64,000 nt of DNA from Cytophagales bacterium (GCA_030448185.1 JAUJNL010000006.1:1-64000), one strand, 5' to 3'; numbered from the stretch's first letter, positions 1 through 9,600 are shown. A program made the numbers and translations. Notes: generated by a model from the sequence alone, not told the origin.

Positions 1-13
1 AGACCTTTTTTTG

Positions 14-46
14 TTACTTTTTTTGGGGCAATGCCAAAAAAAGTAA
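14..46. terminator. Hairpin with T/A-rich arms, probable bidirectional terminator or dispersed repeat
   Basis: Two 13-nt arms (TTACTTTTTTTGG and CCAAAAAAAGTAA) pair perfectly around a 7-nt loop. The hairpin lies at the left edge of the window, downstream of the minus-strand methyltransferase (stop at 231), with about 180 bp of unremarkable sequence in between. It could end a gene lying left of the window or be a dispersed palindrome. Confidence 0.45.
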
Positions 47-230
47 GCCTCTCCTAAGAACAATGAAGGAAGCAAATCATAAAGCAGGGAAGATTATGCA
101 GGCAGAAAGACTCATTTTTATTGTACCATTTGTGAGTAGAAGAACTATAGATAAATTATAAAGATTCCCGTCTATTTCTTTTAGGTCAGCACCAGAACAG
201 ATTGGCACATCAGCCAATGGGCGTATCTAC

Positions 231-1037
231 TTATTTGCTATTTCCTGCCCTTCCTACTTTCATAAATACCTCCCATCGTACCGGTTTCAGTTGCGTGAGG
301 TCACCCCAGTTTTGTTTGATCTGATTGAATAGCTGCTGTAATTCTCCTTCCCCCTTCTCCTTACTATACCGCTGGGTAGCCGAAAACGAAACCAGGTATC
401 CGATTAATTGCTCAAACGTGAGGGCAATACGCATCTCAAATTTAGGCGCTTCGATCCGCTCAAATGGAAAGGGTATGCTTTCGTAACGTTGTTCCAAAAT
501 ATTAATTTGAGGCGCCCAGTAGTCTTTTAATAATTGAAACTGGAACGCATCGGTAAACTGCTCAATGGCCGGCTCCGTGAGTAGTTTTCCGTATCCCCAG
601 GCCGCTATAATGCCGCCGGGCTTGAGTACCCGGTTTACTTCAGCATAAAATTTTTCCAGGTCGAACCAATGCAATGCCTGCGCTACGGTGACAAGGTCAA
701 CGGATTGATCTTCAAGCCCACTTTGTTCGGCCGAAGCAACCCGGTAGAGAATCTTATCACTGGTCTGCGCCAGCTTCAGTAAGGCCTCACTGATATCAGT
801 GGCAACAATCCGGTCAAAATATTTTACCAGGGAAACGGCCGCTTGTCCGCTGCCCGTGGCACAATCCCAGGCTAGTTGGTGCGCAGGGCAATGTTTAGTC
901 ACGAAGCTGAACAACTCATCCGGGTAGGTCGGTCGGAATTTAGCATAATCACTGGCCTGCAAAGAAAACAAGTCGGTTGAAGCCATAGCTGTTGGGGAGG
1001 TTATATTTGAATCTGATGAAGTGTATAGGCTATTCAT
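231..1037 (-). CDS. Class I SAM-dependent methyltransferase
   Basis: Predicted small-molecule methyltransferase of the class I Rossmann fold (Methyltransf_11/25 type). A glycine-rich SAM-binding motif I (WDCATGSGQAA, about residues 58-68), the acidic end of strand 2 (VATDIS) and a post-II segment (SVDLVTVAQALHWFD) are visible, followed by the LKPGG loop typical of this superfamily. The W-FD motif after motif II resembles trans-aconitate and UbiE-like enzymes, but the substrate cannot be inferred. The listed frame begins 17 codons upstream of a second ATG (MASTDLF) that gives a more typical N-terminus. It is divergent from the TPR gene at 1194 and shares its 156-bp upstream region. The frame is intact. 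Confidence 0.85.
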   Translation of the reverse strand: MNSLYTSSDSNITSPTAMASTDLFSLQASDYAKFRPTYPDELFSFVTKHCPAHQLAWDCATGSGQAAVSLVKYFDRIVATDISEALLKLAQTSDKILYRVASAEQSGLEDQSVDLVTVAQALHWFDLEKFYAEVNRVLKPGGIIAAWGYGKLLTEPAIEQFTDAFQFQLLKDYWAPQINILEQRYESIPFPFERIEAPKFEMRIALTFEQLIGYLVSFSATQRYSKEKGEGELQQLFNQIKQNWGDLTQLKPVRWEVFMKVGRAGNSK

Positions 1038-1193
1038 ACGGCCTTTTTCCCCAAAGGCTGCCTAACCGCTCAACTATTATTGATTGCCAGACAAATGTGG
1101 TTCCTCAATAGCCAGGTTTGTAAGGTAAGCGACCAAAATTCATTTTAAACACGGGTGATTTTGTATTATTTTCCCGTCGTAATTCACTGATGT

Positions 1194-2774
1194 ATGCCCA
1201 TTAAATTTTTATTCATCTCGACGCTCATTTTTCTCTTTTCTTTTCGTTCACTGCCGGCTCAATCCAGTGATTCGCTGGTCCGGTACCACGAATTGACGTT
1301 TACCTCAGATTTCGAAAAGCAGGTGTTTGATCAACTCCGCAAACAGCCGGACTATAATGATGCACTGGCCCTATTGCTGGCCAGTTATCCGGGTGTAAAC
1401 CAGCAAATGCACAGTTCCGTGGAGAGTCAGGTCCGGCACACGCTGGACGAACTGAAGGACAAGGGTTTAGGCAAGAGCAATGCCAAAACAATTAAAACGG
1501 TTTACGGAACAGTTCACGATCAGTTTCTCAGGAAATATGAACTGGAAAACAACTTTGGGGAAATCTTCTCCAATGGTAATTATAATTGTGTATCGGCCTC
1601 AGCCCTGTATGGAGTAATTCTTTCCGAGCTAAATATTCCTTTTTCGGTCAAAGAAACCCCCAATCACATATACCTGGTCGCCTATCCGCAAACGGATAAG
1701 ATCCTCATTGAGTCTACCGACCCGGCCACCGGGTATTTTCAACTGAGTAACGAGTTTGTAAACAATTACCTGGAACGGCTGATGAAAGCCAAACTCATTT
1801 CCAAGGCCGAGTACGAGTCGGGTCAGAAGACGGAGCTGTTCAATAAACATTTTTTCTCCAAGGAGGATGATATCAAGCTGAAGCAATTAGCGGGCTTGCA
1901 GTACTATAACCTGGGCTTGTATGCCATATCCAAGGAGAAACACCGGGAGGCGATGCAGCATTTTTCCAAGGCTTACCTGCTCTACCCCAGTGACCGGATC
2001 AGCTATATGCTGGAGTATACGACCACCTACCTGGCCAGTCAGAGTAAATATACCCAGCCCGAAGACGCCCAGTACCTGGTACGGCTTTCCAGATTTAATA
2101 CCAAGGATACTGAGTTAGTAGAAAGAAAAATCCTGAAGGGAGAGTTTGGCCGGATCACGGAGGCGCAATTAATCAATAAAAATGATCTCACACTCTACGA
2201 AAATACCTTTCAATACCTCCGGAAAGAGGTTTAGGACACGGCTTTGCTAAAGGAAATGGAGTTTATTTACCATTACGAAGCAGCCCGTATCACCCTCAAT
2301 TCCGGCAAAACCACGGGGGTACTGGAAAGACTGGATCGTGCCTACCAGCTGAATCCGCAGAATGTAGAAGTGCAAGCGATGATTACCAACCATTTGTACC
2401 GCAGGACCCACAATCTGGTAGATTACCGCGAAGTATTAACCATCCTTGAATCCTATCTGAAAAAATACTCCTTTCTGGAGGAGAACCAACAGGTCGCTTC
2501 CGTTCAAGGCAACTGTTGGTTGGGTCTGGCTTCCCAGCATTTTATGAAAAACCAGTTAGCCAAAGGAGAAGCGTACTTACTTGCTTTCGAAAAATCCGTT
2601 TCGGGAAAGACCCCGTACGCGGAAGAAAACTTCATTACCCGGGCTTACATTGAAGCTTCTTCGGCTTACTTCCGGGCGGGAAACAAGGCCAAATGCAAGC
2701 AGACCCTGCAAAAAGGGCTTCAGCTTTCACCCGGAAATTTCATGCTTCAGGACCGACTTTCGCAGTTGAGATAA
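1194..2774 (+). CDS. Exported transglutaminase-like/TPR protein, split by an in-frame TAG
   Basis: The N-terminus is a signal peptide ending near PAQS (residues 1-24). Residues about 128-180 contain Cys132 in NYNCVSAS, His158 in NHIYLV and Asp176 in ESTDP, the order of a transglutaminase-like Cys-His-Asp triad. The remainder is helical and TPR-like (for example YNLGLYAISKEKHREAMQHF and LERLDRAYQLNPQNVEVQ). A TAG at 2232-2234 stops the frame after 346 codons, but the same frame continues at once for another 180 codons of TPR-like sequence to a TAA at 2772-2774. The two halves therefore look like one 526-residue protein interrupted by a nonsense substitution or a base-call error. An alternative is two genes, the second starting at TTG 2244. 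A strong terminator follows at 2802. Confidence 0.7.
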
Positions 2775-2801
2775 AGCACGAAAACAAGCCTCCTTACCAA
2801 T

Positions 2802-2840
2802 AGCAAAGCCCTGGCTGGTGGTCAGGGCTTTGCTGTTTTT
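2802..2840. terminator. Rho-independent terminator between convergent genes
   Basis: A perfect 12-bp stem (AGCAAAGCCCTG with CAGGGCTTTGCT) is followed on the plus strand by GTTTTT. It lies 27 bp after the TPR gene and just past the stop of the converging minus-strand MORN gene. Confidence 0.85.
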
Positions 2841-2859
2841 GAAACCGGCAGAATCGTGA

Positions 2860-3742
2860 TTAATAAAAATTATTGAGGCCGACGTTTACTCTTTTGGTTA
2901 ACACCAGGTCCCTGCCCGACCCCGTCTTGGTCTTCGCCACCACAATAATGGACTGCATCAGGTTGCCTCCCTTAGGTACAAGGAATTCGTGTTCAAAGTA
3001 CGGTCCCTTTCTTGGCAAGGGATACATGGACGGATGCGTGTACCGTCCCTCCCGTAATTGGTCGGTAAAGAAGATTTGGTCGTGTGGCGTGGACCGGCTC
3101 AGGCGAAAACGATAAATGTACTTGGACTGAAGAGCCAACTGGTTAACCTCCTCCATCAGGATGGAGATACCCGGCTCTTTCAAAGTACCGTCAGCCGCGT
3201 ATTCTTTCGTACCGGCTCCGGGAAACCCTTTACTGTAAAAGGCAACTTCCTTAAGCTTCCCACTGGGATAATACGTCTTCTGTTCACCATCTAACTGGCC
3301 GTGCACATAATGCTGCTGAATGCGCGGCTTGCCGTCCGGGAAATACTCAACCAGGCGCCCTTCCAATTTTCCTGCTGCATAATTTTTTTCGGAGAGACAC
3401 TTACCCTCCTGATTGTAGAGGCGGAACGTGCTGTCGGGTTGATCTTCCTTAAAAATTCGGTCTGCTTCACCTGCCCGTTTTCATAATACTGCGTAAGAAG
3501 CACCGTGCCGGATGCCTTTCCAGTAGTAGAGCTTTGACTTTACTTTGCCACTCGGATAGTAGGACTCATACAGACCGTCTGCATAGCCGTTTTTGTACTC
3601 GACCCGGGGCCTTAACATCGTGGGTGTGTTTAAAATAGGACAGTTTTACCCCATTCTTTCCATCAAACGTTTCTCCGGAACGGTTGCAAGACAGGGTGAG
3701 CCACAGGAGCGAAAAAAGGATCAGTGTAAAAAATTGGTTCAT
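2860..3742 (-). CDS. MORN-repeat (YwqK-like) lipoprotein, frame broken by several indels
   Basis: The start at 3742 gives a lipoprotein signal peptide ending LTLSC, so the product should be membrane-anchored. The rest is a string of MORN-variant repeats of the 'toxin-antitoxin YwqK family' type, each with a Y-x-x-G-x motif (YYPSGKVKSKLYY, YYENGQVKQTE, YFPDGKPRIQQHYVHGQLDGE, YYPSGKLKEVAFY). The C-terminal 80 residues lack repeats. At least three frame changes occur, near 3610, 3520 and 3455. At the last of these, one T added to a T-run restores FFKEDQPDSTFRLYNQEGK, which favours homopolymer base-calling errors over decay. The cellular role of such proteins is unknown. Confidence 0.65.
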
Positions 3743-3901
3743 AGAAAAGATACTATTAGTAGACTGCCTGAATTTAACAAAAAAGAGGTTAGTCTGCTTC
3801 AAAAGCAATTCCAATGTAATTTTTAACCCAAATACGCAGGCAGACTAGTCACTATTATTGGAATAACCGTACGCAACTGACCCGGCGGCACGGACATGAA
3901 A

Positions 3902-3937
3902 AATCCCTGCCAAACATCATTGTTATTGGCAGGGATT
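3902..3937 (-). terminator. Terminator of the WYL/GyrI-like transcription unit
   Basis: A 12-bp stem (AATCCCTGCCAA with TTGGCAGGGATT) is followed on the minus strand by a T-rich run. It lies 33 bp downstream of the minus-strand GyrI-like gene. Confidence 0.8.
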
Positions 3938-3969
3938 AAAGCTCCTGTGGAGTAGCTGAACAAAGCCTA

Positions 3970-4425
3970 TTACGCCAGCCCGATCTGGATCTCGGTCACA
4001 TTGGAGGCGGGCTCCTGGAAGTTAAAATTAAGGTATACTTCCCGGTTGGTACCGCTGGGCCGGAGACGGTGACGGCCGATGTAGTCAAACAATTGGCCAT
4101 ACGTCTGCGGAATCTCCTGCCAGGCTCCTTCGTGCAAAGCAGACAGACACTTGTATTCGGACGCTTTCTTAAAGGCAAATTTTCCCTGGTAATCCGGCTT
4201 CTGGCCTTCCACCGGCAGGGCAATTTCCAGCGTAAACTGGGTATCGTCTTTACCATCGAAGCCGATGTACTGCCAATAGATGGGTCCGGTTACGAGAATA
4301 TCATGGTTAGCGGCTTCCTTATACAGATCACGGGCTACTACATCCACGTAATCTCCCAGTTCTTTGATGGTGGTCTGGGTGGACTGATAGAAAAAAGTAA
4401 GGGGCTTTACGACTTTGACTTGCAT
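3970..4425 (-). CDS. GyrI-like effector-binding domain protein
   Basis: This 151-residue protein (start at 4425, MQVKVVKPL) matches the stand-alone GyrI-like/AraC effector-binding fold. It has a beta-rich N-terminus with a tyrosine-containing QSTQTTIKELGDYV segment, a central TGPIYWQYIGFDGKDDTQFTLEIALPV strand pair, and a C-terminal LHEGAWQEIPQTYGQLFDYI motif. Such domains bind small amphipathic ligands. An ATG ten codons further up (4455) is possible but less typical. The gene lies 71 bp downstream of the WYL regulator in the same direction and before a terminator, so the two are probably co-transcribed, with this protein as ligand sensor or detoxifier. The frame is intact. Confidence 0.75.
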   Translation of the reverse strand: MQVKVVKPLTFFYQSTQTTIKELGDYVDVVARDLYKEAANHDILVTGPIYWQYIGFDGKDDTQFTLEIALPVEGQKPDYQGKFAFKKASEYKCLSALHEGAWQEIPQTYGQLFDYIGRHRLRPSGTNREVYLNFNFQEPASNVTEIQIGLA

Positions 4426-4496
4426 AGTGTAATTTGTTTTTAGTTGACTAGGCAAATCAAACCGGGTCCACTGACAACCCTGTGTCAGCAGGCTTT

Positions 4497-5460
4497 TTAA
4501 CAGGCGTAAATTTTTTGGTAATGCTCCGCAACCGTACGGCTTAGCTGCTGCATCTGTTCAATCAGTTCCGGCGGCTCGGATACTTCCACGGAGTCGCCCC
4601 AGAATAGTAGCCAGCGGCTGAAGTAACGGAGGCATTCCGTCAAAAAGGTCATTTGCACCCATCTTCCTGATAAATCTCCTCAACCAGCCCGAGTGAATAT
4701 TTCTGTTCGCCCAGGTACCGGACTATTTCCGGTTTGAAAGACAGCACTACCTTATGCAGTTCTTTGGGTTTTCTGAATTTTTGCAGGTACTCCTGCAAGG
4801 TCGTTCTCTCCGGGCCGGAAAACCCTCGTCAAGTACTTTAAGCAACTTAATACGGTCTACCCGGAAGTCGCGGTAGGCTTTGCGAAGGCGGCACCAGGCA
4901 ATCAGGTGCCAGTGGTTAAACTGGTAACAGATACCGATGGGCCTGACCCGGCGCTTGGAGACTTCTTCCTTATAATTGGCAAAGTATTCCATTTCCAGCA
5001 CCTTGTGCCTAGCAATTCCTTCCTGCACCTTACTGAGAAAATGATTGGGAAAACCTCCTTTTCCGGCAAGGTCAGCCGGTTTACGACCATACCTTGGTCC
5101 AGGGCTTCCAGGTAGTCTTTCTCCGTGTTCCGTAGCACTGCCCGGATTTTGCGCATAGCATCCGCAAAATGTCTGCCCACCGACTTATCACCCAGCTTCT
5201 CGATCAATTTTTCACCGGTCAGCAAAGCAGCCGCCTCTTCTTTATTGAACATGACCGGCGGCAGATGGTAGCCCTCCTGCAGAAAATATCCGATCCCGGC
5301 CTCGGCCCCGATAGGAACGCCCGGCTTCTTCCAGGGCCCGGATATCTCGGTATACGGTCCGCAGACTGATACCGAAGCGGTCGGCGATTTCCTGCGCCTT
5401 AACCACTTTTTTGGATTGCAAATGAATCAGAATGGCAGTCAGCCGGTCAATGCGGTTCAA
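4497..5460 (-). CDS. YafY-family HTH/WYL transcriptional regulator (frame disrupted)
   Basis: The N-terminus (residues 1-60) is a DeoR/HTH_11 helix-turn-helix: IADRFGISLRTVYRDIRALEEAG. The middle is helical, and a WYL domain follows with HWHLIAWCRLRKAYRDFRVDRI. The C-terminus, read down to a TAA at 4497, is a WCX-like domain ending HYQKIYAC. The WYL fold senses ligands or nucleic acid and modulates DNA binding. Four single-base shifts interrupt the frame (near 5325, 5055, 4815 and 4655). Each lies in or beside a run of G, A or C, and one added or removed base restores family-like sequence. The promoter region upstream holds the first MITE copy. Confidence 0.7.
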
Positions 5461-5540
5461 AGTGGTAGCGGGAAGGTGATCTGTAAAAATAACAAACTCC
5501 CTGCTAAAGAGAGCAGGATAAATGGGGATTGTTAAGGGTT

Positions 5541-5746
5541 TAATGAAGGGTGTACGACAAATTGCAGATCAACCATTAAACTTTTGTTCGTGTTGTTCCG
5601 CATTTAGCTTCGCTGAGAATAGTTGCAATGCGGATGTGTATAGCCGGGCATTTGAAATGCCCTTTTTCTCAGTTCCGCATTGCAACTATTCTCAGCGAAG
5701 CTAAATGCGGATGAACGCTCTGCATTTTGTCGTACACACTTAATGA
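5541..5746. mobile_element. MITE family A, copy 1 (194 bp) with 6-bp target duplication
   Basis: The element occupies 5547-5740. Its ends are near-perfect inverted repeats (AGGGTGTACGACAAA at left; the reverse complement of the right end reads AGTGTGTACGACAAA). It is flanked by the direct repeat TAATGA at 5541-5546 and 5741-5746. Inside, two arms of about 35 bp containing TAGCTTCGCTGAGAATAGTT and its complement face each other around a short core with its own hairpin (GGGCATTTGAAATGCCC). No coding capacity is seen. Other copies lie at 10056-10166 and 62722-62895. Confidence 0.85.
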
Positions 5747-5842
5747 ATTAAGCAATAGGGAATCACGGGCTTAATCAAGGCAGTAAAGCATCTTTAAAAA
5801 CAGCTTCATAAACATGTTCCGTAGATTGCATTTTCCTTGTTA

Positions 5843-6903
5843 TACTAAAATGAAATCAATGATGCGTATATTAGTGGAATGAGTGGCAAAAGCAAAAGCT
5901 TACCAAAGCTTAATCAAAGAGAGTGTTGCCGAGCTACAAGAGCTGGAACGGGCTCAAAAGCAGGCCCGCTACCGGGACTACGTACGGTTTGTGCGCTACT
6001 TGAAAGAAGCCAGCAGCACTACTCAAGTAGGAGCCGGCGAGAGAATCGGCTCAAGGTGCGCCAGAGTCAAGTGCTCTGGCAGCGCTACAAGCAGGAAGGA
6101 CTTGCCGGTATGCTTACTTATCCTTTCGAAGGGACAGTAGGCAAGTTGATGTCACATTACGGGCCTGGGAACTTTCTGCGCGATGTTACTACGCCTTTGA
6201 CTCAGCAGCAGATTGCTGACTGGATCAAAGACAGCTTTGGGGTAGAATACAAGCAAAGTGGCATCAGTAAGCTATTCCAGCGCCTCAAGCTCAAGCTCAA
6301 GACCGACCGTCCCAGCAATGTGCGTAAAGACGAAAGGCGGGCAGGTTTTTAAAAACTTCGCTTGCCTGACTCAATCCGTGCCCACCAGCAGCAGCTACTT
6401 TCAGGATGAGTTGCGCTAGGGCACGCGTACCGATACCCAAAGAAGGTGGATGCCCTCGGGAGAGCGGCCTACTTGTCCCATCAAGATCGGCTACCAGTTC
6501 GGCCATTTGTTCACGGCCATTTGTCCTTACAATGGCGACTTATTTGCCGCTTTTCTGCCTAGTATGACTACCGAATGCTTCCAACTCTTTACCGGGCAAC
6601 TGCTTGAGCACACCGGCAAAGCCACTACGCTGGTGCTCGACAAGGCTGCTTGTCACCGTGCCGCTAAAGCACAGACTGACTTAACGCTGCGGTTTTTGCC
6701 TACTGCTTAGCCGGAGCTCAACCCCGTCGAGCGGTTTTTCAAGGAGCTGCGCCGACAACTCAAATGTCGCGTCTTCGAAACGCTCCACCAAGTCGAGCAA
6801 CGCATTGAGCTAATCCTACATCAATACTGGAAAGAACCCAAGCTACTTATCCAGACTACCTTGTTCCCTTTTCTAAATACGCATCACTGATTTCATTTTA
6901 GTA
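5843..6903 (+). mobile_element. IS630-family insertion sequence
   Basis: Terminal inverted repeats of about 28 bp begin CTAAAATGAAATCA at the left (5845) and, reverse-complemented, CTAAAATGAAATCAGTGATG at the right (6901). They differ at one position over the first 20 bp. A TA dinucleotide lies on both sides (5843-5844 and 6902-6903), as expected for TA-targeting IS630/Tc1-type elements. The element is 1057 bp and contains one degraded transposase gene. Confidence 0.8.
5885..6890 (+). pseudogene. IS630-family transposase, frameshifted with internal stop
   Basis: The pieces read as an N-terminal helix-turn-helix region (about 5885-6060), a central segment LWQRYKQEGLAGMLTYPFEGTVGKL with the second HTH (IADWIKDSFGVEYKQSGISKLFQRLKLK), and the DDE catalytic domain. 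The catalytic signs are TTLVLDKAACHRA (second Asp) and PELNPVERFFKELRR (the LNPVE glutamate). Frame changes occur near 6050 and 6400, and an in-frame TAG lies at 6708-6710 just before PELNPVERFF. The frame then runs on to a TGA at 6888-6890 inside the right inverted repeat. With an internal stop as well as shifts, it is probably inactive. Confidence 0.8.
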
Positions 6904-7064
6904 TTATATGGCTTTACGGATTGTGTATGAAAAAACAATCAAAACAAAAGAGGATAGAATAGAAAAAGTTATTTTTGGCCCATCCTCGAAAACGAAAGGG
7001 AGAAGCTACTCAATAGCACTTATTTATTTGGTTTCCATCTTTAACAATAACAAATAACTGTATT

Positions 7065-7442
7065 ATGGGACTACTTGACGGACTAATGGGACACGCCTCA
7101 GAAGTGTCTGCTGAACAAATTGCGCAGGAATTCGGACCTATTTTAATTGAAGGAGAAAGAATTGAAAAAGCTTTCAAGCTCATCCGGGACATGTTTGTGT
7201 TTACCAATAAGCGACTTATTCTGGTAGAAAAGCAGGGACTAACCGGAACCAAAGTAGATTACCAAACCATCCCTTATTCCAGCATTAAGAAGTTTTCTAA
7301 GGAAAGTGCCGGCATGCTGGACCTGGATGCTGAACTCAGCATCTGGGTTACGGGTGAAGCCGTTCCCATTAAAAAAGAATTTAAAAAAGGGGATAGTATC
7401 AATGAAATATACCGGATACTAAGCCAGCATGTATTAAAATAA
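7065..7442 (+). CDS. PH-domain (bPH_1, YokE-like) protein
   Basis: Complete 125-residue protein with the bacterial pleckstrin-homology fold. The segment LIEGERIEKAFKLIRDMFVFTNKRLILVEKQGLTGTKVDYQTIPYSSIKKF carries the family's FTNKRLI motif followed by the conserved IPYSSI strand; for readability it is best viewed at residues 32-82. No signal peptide or membrane segment is present, so it should be cytoplasmic. The function of these domains is unknown. It is monocistronic with its own terminator and sits just right of the IS630 copy. Confidence 0.85.
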   Translation: MGLLDGLMGHASEVSAEQIAQEFGPILIEGERIEKAFKLIRDMFVFTNKRLILVEKQGLTGTKVDYQTIPYSSIKKFSKESAGMLDLDAELSIWVTGEAVPIKKEFKKGDSINEIYRILSQHVLK

Positions 7443-7476
7443 GCTTTGATTTCTCAGCAATAGAGGTTCCCACAGC

Positions 7477-7506
7477 AATGCCCGGCTTACTGGCCGGGCA
7501 TTTTTT
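7477..7506 (+). terminator. Terminator of the PH-domain gene
   Basis: AATGCCCGGC pairs with GCCGGGCATT around a short loop, followed by a T-run at 7501-7506. It lies about 35 bp after the PH-domain gene. Confidence 0.85.
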
Positions 7507-7798
7507 ATGGCAAAGGCAGAAGCTTTTACCGGGCCGGAAAACCAGCAAGCCATCTAATAACAGAGAAGTGAAAATACTATTAATGGCGCCTTATAGCGTA
7601 CTGTTACTCTTTAAGGGTAACTGCGAATCACTTAAGAATTCAATTCTTGAATTCTTTTTCAACAAAATTTTGAATATAATCTGAATAGATTTAAATTCAT
7701 TATTTATATATTCATACTCAAGTTCCCCGTCTTCGTTCGGCTGTACATAATTCAGCCTCTCAGTATTACCATTTAGCATCCCCAAAACTCATTGCCCT

Positions 7799-8377
7799 AT
7801 GGAATACGACTACGCCTTTACGGATGATTTTCAACAGTGGCAGGCATTTAAAGCCGGCAGTGTAGCCGCTTTTGAATACATATACGACCGGCACTTCAGC
7901 GGCATGTATGGCTATGGCACCCGTTTGTGCCCCGATAAAGATCTGGTTAAAGATGCCATCCAGGGACTCTTTGCCGAACTTTGGCGAAACCGGGCTACGC
8001 TGGGGGATGTCCGATCCATCAAACACTACCTGTACAAGTCACTGCGCCGGCGGATCATCCGGGACGCCGTGCAGGAACGCCGGTATTATTCTACTGAAGA
8101 AGGCGGGGACAATTACTTTTTTGAAGTATCCCTTTCCCACGAATGGCTGCTCATCACCGAACAGGTAACGGAGGCGAACCTGGCTAAACTTCACAAAGCT
8201 TTCCGTTTGCTCACGACCCGGCAGCAGGAAGCTATCTTTCTGCGGTTTTACGAAAACCTGGATTATGTAGCAATAGCGGAGGTGATGACCCTGAAAGAGG
8301 TAAAATATGCCCGTACCTTGATCTACCGGGCTTTAGACGTCCTCCGGGCCAGTATCCGCAAATTGGCTTTTGCGTAA
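7799..8377 (+). CDS. ECF (FecI-like) RNA polymerase sigma factor
   Basis: This 192-residue protein has sigma region 2 (residues about 22-95: AAFEYIYDRHFSGMYGYGTRL ... IKHYLYKSLRRRIIRD) and region 4 (about 130-185: LLTTRQQEAIFLRFYENLDYVAIAEVMTLKEVKYARTLIYRALDVLR). This is the layout of Bacteroidota FecI-type ECF factors that respond to a SusC receptor through a FecR anti-sigma protein. The FecR gene and the SusC fragment lie 2-4 kb downstream in the same direction, instead of immediately adjacent. The SMP-30-like gene starts 79 bp after its stop and may be co-transcribed. Confidence 0.9.
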   Translation: MEYDYAFTDDFQQWQAFKAGSVAAFEYIYDRHFSGMYGYGTRLCPDKDLVKDAIQGLFAELWRNRATLGDVRSIKHYLYKSLRRRIIRDAVQERRYYSTEEGGDNYFFEVSLSHEWLLITEQVTEANLAKLHKAFRLLTTRQQEAIFLRFYENLDYVAIAEVMTLKEVKYARTLIYRALDVLRASIRKLAFA

Positions 8378-8456
8378 CTACAGATTATAAGAAAGCCGGT
8401 AACAGAAGTTTGTTTACATGAGCCTGATTTTACAACAACTAACCCTTACAACCAGC

Positions 8457-9430
8457 ATGAATCTAAAATTGATTTTACCCCTAGCATTTGTTTTGTTTAC
8501 CTGCGTGGCATGCGACCGATATTTGGAAGAATTGAAAGAGCTTGGAAAAGGCCCCAAGGTGACCAAGGAAGTGTACCCGCTGCCCGGCGACCGGTTATTT
8601 CCGGAAGGAATTGCCTACAATCCGCGCAAAGGTACTTTTTACGTGGGCAGCACCATTAATGGAGATGTGGTGGAGGTAGCCGTACAAACCGGCAATGCCC
8701 GTCTTTTTGCGGGTGGTCCCGCGCAGAACCGCCTCGATTGCCGGGGCCTGAAAGTAGACGCCAAAGACCGGCTTTGGATTTGCGGCGGAGAAGAAAACAA
8801 AATTCACGTATTAGACCCGGCCGGCACTCCGATCAAAAGCTGGGACACCAAGGCCCTGTTTGGCTCCGGCTTTATCAACGATTGCGTGGCTGATCAGGCC
8901 TATATTTACTTTACCGAGTCGCGGGTGCAAAAAATTTACCGGGCCAGCCTCAATTCCAAAGTTCCGGGTGAAGTAGAAGAATGGCTGACCTTCACTAATG
9001 CGCAGATTCCGTACGGAGCCGGATTTAATGCCAATGGCGCCGCCCTTACTCCGATGGCAAATACCTCATCATCGTCCTTTCCAACACGGGTAAATTGTTC
9101 CGCATCAACCGTGACACCAAAGAAACGGCTGAAATTCAACTAAATACTCCGGTTACTTCCGGGGATGGTCTGTGGCTGGACGGGAAGACACTGTACGTAT
9201 CCAGGAATGCTACCGGAAAAATATTTCCCGTGGTCCTGAATGCATCGTATACGCAGGGTACCGTGGGCGAAGGGTTTGGAGAAGGCTTGAAATTCAACAC
9301 TACCATTGCCAAGGCCGGTCAGTACCTGCTGGCGCTGAATAGCCAATTGAATCTGCGCCCAAGTGCTACCAACCCTACTCCCGCACCTCCCTCCTTGCCT
9401 TTTACAGTATCCCGGATAAGCATTCCCTGA
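8457..9430 (+). CDS. SMP-30/gluconolactonase-like lipoprotein (one frameshift)
   Basis: The ATG at 8457 gives an N-terminal lipoprotein signal (LILPLAFVLFTCVAC), so the protein should be anchored in the outer or inner membrane facing the periplasm. The mature part is a six-bladed beta-propeller of the SMP-30/gluconolactonase/LRE type. Evidence includes FPEGIAYNPRKGTFYVGS, RGLKVDAKDRLWICGG and SGDGLWLDGKTLYVSRN. A frame change near 9050 is repaired by one extra base in an ACTCC-GATGG context (giving TPDGKYLIIV), after which the frame runs to a TGA at 9428-9430. It lies between the sigma factor and the anti-sigma factor. The substrate is unknown. Confidence 0.75.
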
Positions 9431-9488
9431 AAACATCTAAAAGCCCCAGCCTTTCGCCTTGGAGTTAATCTTGTAGGAGAAATCGGTC

Positions 9489-9600
9489 ATCCCCCTTCAC
9501 CGTTGCTGATTCCTTCCGCACAAGGGGACTAGTTCGACCTAAAAGTCCCCCCTTGCGGGAAGATATGCGCTGATGGCTGAAGGGGGCACGGGGATGACTT
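9489..9600. repeat. Imperfect inverted repeat, arms of about 50 bp
   Basis: The left arm (TCATCCCCCTTCACC ... CACAAGGGGACT) and right arm (AGTCCCCCCTTGCGGG ... GGGGATGA) can be folded against each other with several mismatches and gaps. It sits between the SMP-30 gene and the DUF559 fossil. It could be a non-autonomous element or a relic of one. I see no coding potential. Confidence 0.45.

Noticed and set aside
2860-3742. YwqK-type 'antitoxin' label taken as a real toxin-antitoxin system
   Set aside because: The name derives from MORN-repeat family annotation; no partner toxin is adjacent and the protein has a lipoprotein signal.
5550-5740. CRISPR-like repeats or a small structured RNA
   Set aside because: The palindromes are explained by MITE ends and arms with a target duplication; no repeat-spacer periodicity exists anywhere in the window.
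7591-7785. 64-codon minus-strand open frame just before the ECF sigma gene
   Set aside because: AT-rich, covers the likely promoter region of the sigma factor, no recognised motif; composition alone does not support a gene.
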